A DNA stretch of 10,200 nt from Coemansia sp. RSA 922. Lineage: Eukaryota; Kickxellomycota; Kickxellomycetes; Kickxellales; Kickxellaceae. A model generated the notes under the pieces. The model was not told the origin of the DNA. It made no database searches and was given only the letters and a program-made list of their open reading frames with translations. The stretch's first letter is position 1; every line of letters starts with the position of its first letter. Positions 6,856 through 10,200 of this stretch are shown piece after piece. The stretch covers positions 1 to 10,200 of the forward strand of contig JANBQS010000942.1 in assembly GCA_027577415.1 (NCBI GenBank), written 5' to 3'. Position numbers and translations under genes: made by a program.

Positions 6856-7542
6856 CTATTCCAACTTGGACATTAGCTTTGGGCGCTCCTCAGCGACTAC
6901 AGAATTAATCTTTGAAATTAGACGTGGAGTTTCCACAAGCAGGCCGAATAGAACAACCAAAACCAGTACAGCAATGAGTTTGAGGGCTTGCACCGGGAGG
7001 CCAGCAATGTGCTTCTCCAAAACAATGACATAGCTAATTGGCCAATTTTCGACGTCTGACCAAGTGGAGTAGCCAGCATAGGACGCAGTGACTTTTGCAT
7101 ATATTGCCAATCGTCCTTCAGTTTCCGACGACAGCTCAGTGTTATCAGTAGGCTTGTTGTGCAGGCGGAGGACGTCATCGGCAGTGTATAGCTCAATTTC
7201 AAAGTCGACGCCCGTCGCAGCGGCGTTGGATATACGTAACTCGTATGGAGCTCCTAGCTGGAGAGTATCCAAGCGGTACCACTGCTCCTTGTCGGCTCTA
7301 CTAGCGTTCGTGCTCTGTTGGGTGGATATCGTAGCGATCGGGGCAAGCATGTAGGGCGCTGACAACACTGCTACGCCTCCAGGCGTCAGGCCTGTTATCA
7401 GATCCAGAGTGTGGCCATCCGGGCTTTTGTGTGCGGCGCTAGGAGAAAAGTGCCTAATACAGGTGTTGGCAGTTACATTGCGACACAGGCACATTAGTGT
7501 CGCAATGACAAGGAGCAGCGTCTGAGAAAAACGCAGAGCCAT
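6856..7542 (-). CDS. ER type I membrane protein resembling Pga1 (GPI mannosyltransferase II subunit)
   Basis: From the ATG at 7542 the protein has 228 residues: a signal peptide (MALRF plus hydrophobic core, cleavage probably near A25), a lumenal domain, one helix at about 187-203 and a short basic/acidic tail. Sequons occur at N22 (near the cleavage site) and N79. The segment WYRLDTLQLGAPYELRIS (89-106) and the following FEIEL resemble the central block of fungal Pga1, which supports Gpi18 in adding the second mannose of the GPI anchor in the ER. Size and topology also fit, but I cannot confirm homology, so the name is tentative. The frame stays open upstream to an ATG at 7668 and another at 7728; I chose 7542 because it places the signal peptide at the N-terminus. 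No introns are evident. Confidence 0.75.
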   Translation of the reverse strand: MALRFSQTLLLVIATLMCLCRNVTANTCIRHFSPSAAHKSPDGHTLDLITGLTPGGVAVLSAPYMLAPIATISTQQSTNASRADKEQWYRLDTLQLGAPYELRISNAAATGVDFEIELYTADDVLRLHNKPTDNTELSSETEGRLAIYAKVTASYAGYSTWSDVENWPISYVIVLEKHIAGLPVQALKLIAVLVLVVLFGLLVETPRLISKINSVVAEERPKLMSKLE

Positions 7543-7653
7543 GTCAAGGAAATTGGCAAAAATAAGGCGGAAATTGAAAGCGAAAAAGCAATTAGCAAAG
7601 TGTAGCGAAGAGAGAAACGAAAGGGCGCTCTTCAGCGAGCGGATCTGTTGACT

Positions 7654-7734
7654 ATAGCTCGTGCCCATACAGAGCTCCAGTTTGACGACTTTGCCATCAC
7701 GTTCTGTTTTTTTTTTTTTTTTATACAATCAACA
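7654..7734. repeat. Duplicated promoter-like element, copy A
   Basis: This copy aligns with 7861-7924. The segment 7654-7700 matches 7861-7904 at 37 of 44 aligned bases plus a 3-base gap, followed by a T-run (16 T at 7707-7722 here) and 12 identical bases ending ATACAATCAACA. On the minus strand it contains TATAAAA (7725-7719) and an ATG at 7668, upstream of and in frame with the Pga1-like gene. It probably includes that gene's promoter. Confidence 0.7.
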
Positions 7735-7860
7735 AAATATACTTAAGGTTCCGGGGGGCGCAAGTCCTCCGCATGTGGTTGGGACTACATTCTATAGGGT
7801 AATTTATTTTATTTTGTAGGTCTAGTTTTAGGCTTTTGAGGTGCTCTCGAGTCATGGACC

Positions 7861-7924
7861 ATAGTTCGTGCCCATTCAGGGCTCCAATACAACGACTTCA
7901 TCACTATTTTTTATACAATCAACA
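7861..7924. repeat. Duplicated promoter-like element, copy B
   Basis: Diverged direct copy of 7654-7734, about 207 bases further along. It keeps the minus-strand TATAAAA (7915-7909) and the ATG (7875), but has a minus-strand stop just before that ATG and only six T where copy A has 16. It ends 42 bases before the DPH6 start, so it now lies inside that gene's promoter or leader. Confidence 0.7.
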
Positions 7925-7966
7925 TTAAAGGACGGCAAGCTTTTCTCCTCTATTTATTCATCTATC

Positions 7967-8818
7967 ATGAAAGTCGTAGCATTGGTTAGGTACGTCGCCA
8001 CGCGGTTGCTGTAGCTGCAAAATGAGCAGTAAAGGGCTCTTCTAATTGTGCCTTTGCCAGCGTGCACATCCCTAACTGCACCTATGTGTAGTGGCGGCAA
8101 GGACAGCACGTACAACATGATGAAGTGCGTCGAGGACGGGCACGAAATCATTGCACTTGCTCACGCTCATCCGCCCGAGGACGCCGCACAGGAGGAGCTT
8201 GACAGCTACTTGTTTCAAACTGTCGGCTCTAGCGCCGTGGCCACCATTGCCGAGTGCATGGACTTGCCCTTTTACCTCCAGGTTATTGCCGGATCAGCCA
8301 TTACTCAGACACTAGACTATGAGCTGACCAAGGATGATGAGACCGAGGACTTGTTCGCGCTGCTCAGTAACGTCAAGCGCCACCATCCCGATGTCGCCGG
8401 AGTTTCTGTCGGCGCCATTTTTTCTAGCTATCAGGCCAACCGCGTACAACACGTATGCGATCGCTTGGGGCTCACCATGCTCGCTTATCTGTGGCATCGT
8501 GAACAAGTGGGCTTGTTGCGGGAGATGGTACACGACGGTGTCGAGGCCATTCTCATCAAGGTCGCGGCCATGGGCCTGGGCAAAGACGATCTAGGCATCA
8601 CGCTCAAGCAGGCCATGCCTAAGCTTATCTCGCTTAGCGAGAAATATGGAGTCCATGCCTGCGGCGAGGGCGGCGAGTTTGAGTCGTTTACGCTCGACTG
8701 CCCGTTGTTCAAGAAGCGCATCGTCATCGATGAAGTTGAAACCATCATTCACTCGCCCGACATTTACTCGCCAGTGCTTTACCTGAAGCTCAAGGCGCTG
8801 CACACCGAACCAAAGTGA
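7967..8818 (+). CDS. DPH6: Diphthine-ammonia ligase (two exons: 7967-7989, 8092-8818)
   Basis: Catalyses the last step of diphthamide synthesis: ATP-dependent amidation of diphthine on elongation factor 2 in the cytosol. The spliced protein has 249 residues. Exon 1 is only 23 coding bases (MKVVALV plus two bases of codon 8). Joining it to exon 2 creates the PP-loop SGGKDS (8-13) directly after the first strand, exactly as in the family. Other family blocks are GVSVGAIFSSYQANRV (111-126), LAYLWHREQ (138-146) and CGEGGEFESFTLDCPLF (198-214). The length matches the archaeal and animal single-domain form (human about 267). Yeast Dph6 is much longer because of C-terminal YjgF/Rid-like domains, which are absent here. 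An unspliced reading from 8048 would lose the N-terminal strand and the PP-loop serine. Confidence 0.95.
7990..8091 (+). other. Intron of DPH6 (GT-AG)
   Basis: Donor GTACGT, branch CTAAC at 8072-8076, acceptor TGTGTAG; 102 nt, splitting the serine codon of the PP-loop as AG|T. Donor, branch and acceptor match intron 2 of the MFS gene almost exactly, which supports both. Confidence 0.92.
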
Positions 8819-8842
8819 ATAGCTACTGCTCCTTTTTGAAGA

Positions 8843-8986
8843 ATGGATATCGACCCTGGCGCAATTGTGGGGAACACAAACAGCTGCCATCAAATGCCAT
8901 TACTGCGCTCAGTCTCGAAGCCATTTTTAGCACTGCAAGGACTCGTTCTAGCCGAGCGAAATACCTGGTCGCTCTGTCTTGTGTAG
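8843..8986 (+). other. Small ORF of 47 codons between DPH6 and the GT25 gene
   Basis: An ATG at 8843 opens a 47-codon frame (starts MDIDPGAIVGNT) ending in TAG at 8984-8986, 85 bases before the glycosyltransferase ATG. I recognise no family. It could be an upstream ORF in the leader of the next gene, part of the DPH6 3' UTR, or chance. Residue composition is not obviously random. Confidence 0.2.
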
Positions 8987-9071
8987 TTCTTCACCTTTAC
9001 TCCATTTTTTTGTATTATCTTTTGTGGCTATCCTCTACATAGATAATCATCACTCTGTCCCTTGTATACAT

Positions 9072-10058
9072 ATGGCGCCCTTATCAGGACCACACTCGGC
9101 ATGGTGGTATGGCCGAGCCATACGCCTATATTTTATATTTAGCCTCGTTATATCGCTGGTTTGGATTGCCAAGATCTGCTTTATTGACTCGAATCATCTC
9201 ACTAACTCACGCTCGATCGTAAATAACGCGGCAGATTCAGCTCCTCGTGTAGCTATCAACCATTCCCCAGCTGTTGGTCGTACCAATGCAGACGCAAATG
9301 ACCTGTCACTACAACTTTCTGGCCCAGCACCAGAGTACGCTTTGGCGTTTACTGACCACATATACTGCATCAACGAGATGAGCAAGCTGGGGCGCAAGGG
9401 CAGGATGACAGAGCTATTCAACTATATGCATCTGCGCGTCGAAATGTTTAGTCGCAAGCACTCCACGCACATCGACGTTTGGCGCGACATGATCAATAGC
9501 GGGTACAATAGAGCTCTAGTTGTAGAGGATGACGTCGACTTTGAGCTGGACTCCGTGGCGGTGATTAATCGGGCGCTAAGTGCGCTCAATTCGACTTCAA
9601 CCGACTGGGATATTCTCTACATTGGACATTGTTCCATGGAAGAGAACCAGAGAAAGGCACACTCGGCCTACAGCAGATTGCACAAATCTACTCACCCGTT
9701 TTGCACATCTGGTTACCTGCTGAGTCGAAATGGCGCGAAAAAGCTGTTTGCTTACTTTATTGAACATTACCAGCAAGCTCGCGCGCTCGATATCCAGTTG
9801 GTAGCGCTAATTAAGCGGAAGTTGCTAAAGTCCTACTCCATCTATCCGCCCGTTGTTTACCAGAGACGCGACTTGTACCCATCGGACGACGGTATGGAGC
9901 TAAAAGTTGCCAAGAAATTTAAAAACTCGGCTTGGAACGAGGCACTGGCATTTGTGCCACGCTTGGCAAACTGGGTTGATCCTCTTGACAGCGTCTACCT
10001 ACACCCCGCGTTCAAGCATATACCAAGCTGGATGGAAGATGGTAATACCGTGAATTAA
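9072..10058 (+). CDS. Type II membrane glycosyltransferase, GT25-like
   Basis: The 328-residue protein has a short cytosolic N-terminus, one signal-anchor helix at about 18-38, a Ser/Asn-rich stem (about 40-88) and a catalytic domain, the layout of a Golgi or ER enzyme facing the lumen. GT25 hallmarks are RKGRM (108-112), the acidic motif VVEDDVDFE (150-158, candidate nucleotide-sugar and metal site), DILYIGHC (180-187), CTSGYLLSRNGAKKLF (211-226) and LDIQL (239-243). Bacterial LPS enzymes and collagen galactosyltransferases share this family, so neither donor nor acceptor can be told. The segment between the RM motif and the H-S-T-H-I-D-V-W block is only about 20 residues, shorter than I expect for the family. 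The ATG at 9072 is the first in frame; upstream in-frame sequence has only a TTG. Confidence 0.82.
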   Translation: MAPLSGPHSAWWYGRAIRLYFIFSLVISLVWIAKICFIDSNHLTNSRSIVNNAADSAPRVAINHSPAVGRTNADANDLSLQLSGPAPEYALAFTDHIYCINEMSKLGRKGRMTELFNYMHLRVEMFSRKHSTHIDVWRDMINSGYNRALVVEDDVDFELDSVAVINRALSALNSTSTDWDILYIGHCSMEENQRKAHSAYSRLHKSTHPFCTSGYLLSRNGAKKLFAYFIEHYQQARALDIQLVALIKRKLLKSYSIYPPVVYQRRDLYPSDDGMELKVAKKFKNSAWNEALAFVPRLANWVDPLDSVYLHPAFKHIPSWMEDGNTVN

Positions 10059-10108
10059 GCTGTAAAATTAATAACCGCTGCTATTAGATCGAAATAGCAA
10101 TATAAGCC

Positions 10109-10200
10109 ATGTCACCCTTTGAGCTCATCAAAATACACCTAGTTGGCACTGGCAGCGCTGCTCGCCGTCCTGCTCGCCCAACTGGACCGACAGGCAGACT
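10109..10200 (+). other. Unresolved right edge, open frame from an ATG
   Basis: An ATG at 10109 opens a plus-strand frame (MSPFELIKIHLVGTGS and on) to the window end. It begins only 50 bases after the GT25 stop. On the minus strand two further frames stay open from the edge to stops at 10128 and 10084. None gives a recognisable protein in so few codons. A downstream gene start or the 3' end of a convergent gene are equally possible. Confidence 0.15.

Noticed and set aside
7707..7722. Run of 16 T as a poly(A) tail of a retrocopy on the minus strand
   Set aside because: It lies within the duplicated element next to a TATA box, no target-site duplication is visible, and the second copy has only six T, which fits microsatellite length change.
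8048..8091. DPH6 start at the in-frame ATG at 8048
   Set aside because: It would lack the first strand and the PP-loop serine. The ATG lies inside a well-formed intron with donor, branch site and acceptor.
10042..10142. A 3' intron extending the GT25 gene into a further exon
   Set aside because: GTAATA at 10042 and an AG at 10141-10142 could be paired, but the resulting residues resemble nothing in the family and the existing stop gives a normal C-terminus.

Overview
The window looks like nuclear DNA from a fungus. Type I DAHP synthase (absent from animals), an intronless FEN1 with a PIP box, an ECI2-type enoyl-CoA isomerase, a eukaryotic diphthamide ligase and short introns (95-111 nt, CTAAY branch sites, all ending in TGTAG) fit together best in a compact fungal genome. 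The overall style suggests an early-diverging lineage, perhaps Kickxellomycotina such as Coemansia. That placement is an impression from gene style, not a demonstrated assignment.

Layout. Positions 1-1318 hold no convincing complete gene. There is a possible first-exon start running off the left edge on the minus strand, a strong compound inverted repeat (197-269), a TATA box with a GTGGC-rich cluster and inverted repeat (866-988), and a cell-cycle (MCB-like) motif cluster just before FEN1. Then follow FEN1 (1319-2449, +), a type I DAHP synthase (2729-3829, +), an ECI2-like enoyl-CoA delta-isomerase (4034-4864, +), and a 12-helix DHA1/SLC18-like MFS transporter in three exons (5176-6776, +). 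A small type I membrane protein resembling Pga1 lies convergently (6856-7542, -). After a divergent 424-bp intergenic region carrying two copies of a short repeat come a two-exon diphthine-ammonia ligase (DPH6; 7967-8818, +) and a membrane-anchored GT25-type glycosyltransferase (9072-10058, +). The last 140 bases are unresolved.

The genes do not form one pathway. They cover DNA replication and repair, aromatic amino-acid synthesis, fatty-acid oxidation, transport, probable GPI-anchor synthesis, translation-factor modification and glycosylation. This is an ordinary housekeeping stretch with normal fungal spacing. I found no sign of a novel multi-gene system, mobile element, CRISPR array, rRNA or tRNA.

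The observations most worth a second look are: a GC-AG intron whose branch site sits in the loop of a near-perfect hairpin; an MCB motif cluster at the FEN1 promoter; a diverged duplicate of the promoter and upstream ATG of the Pga1-like gene; a short, animal-type DPH6 lacking the C-terminal extension of yeast Dph6, with a 23-nt first coding exon; and the 73-nt compound inverted repeat near the left edge.
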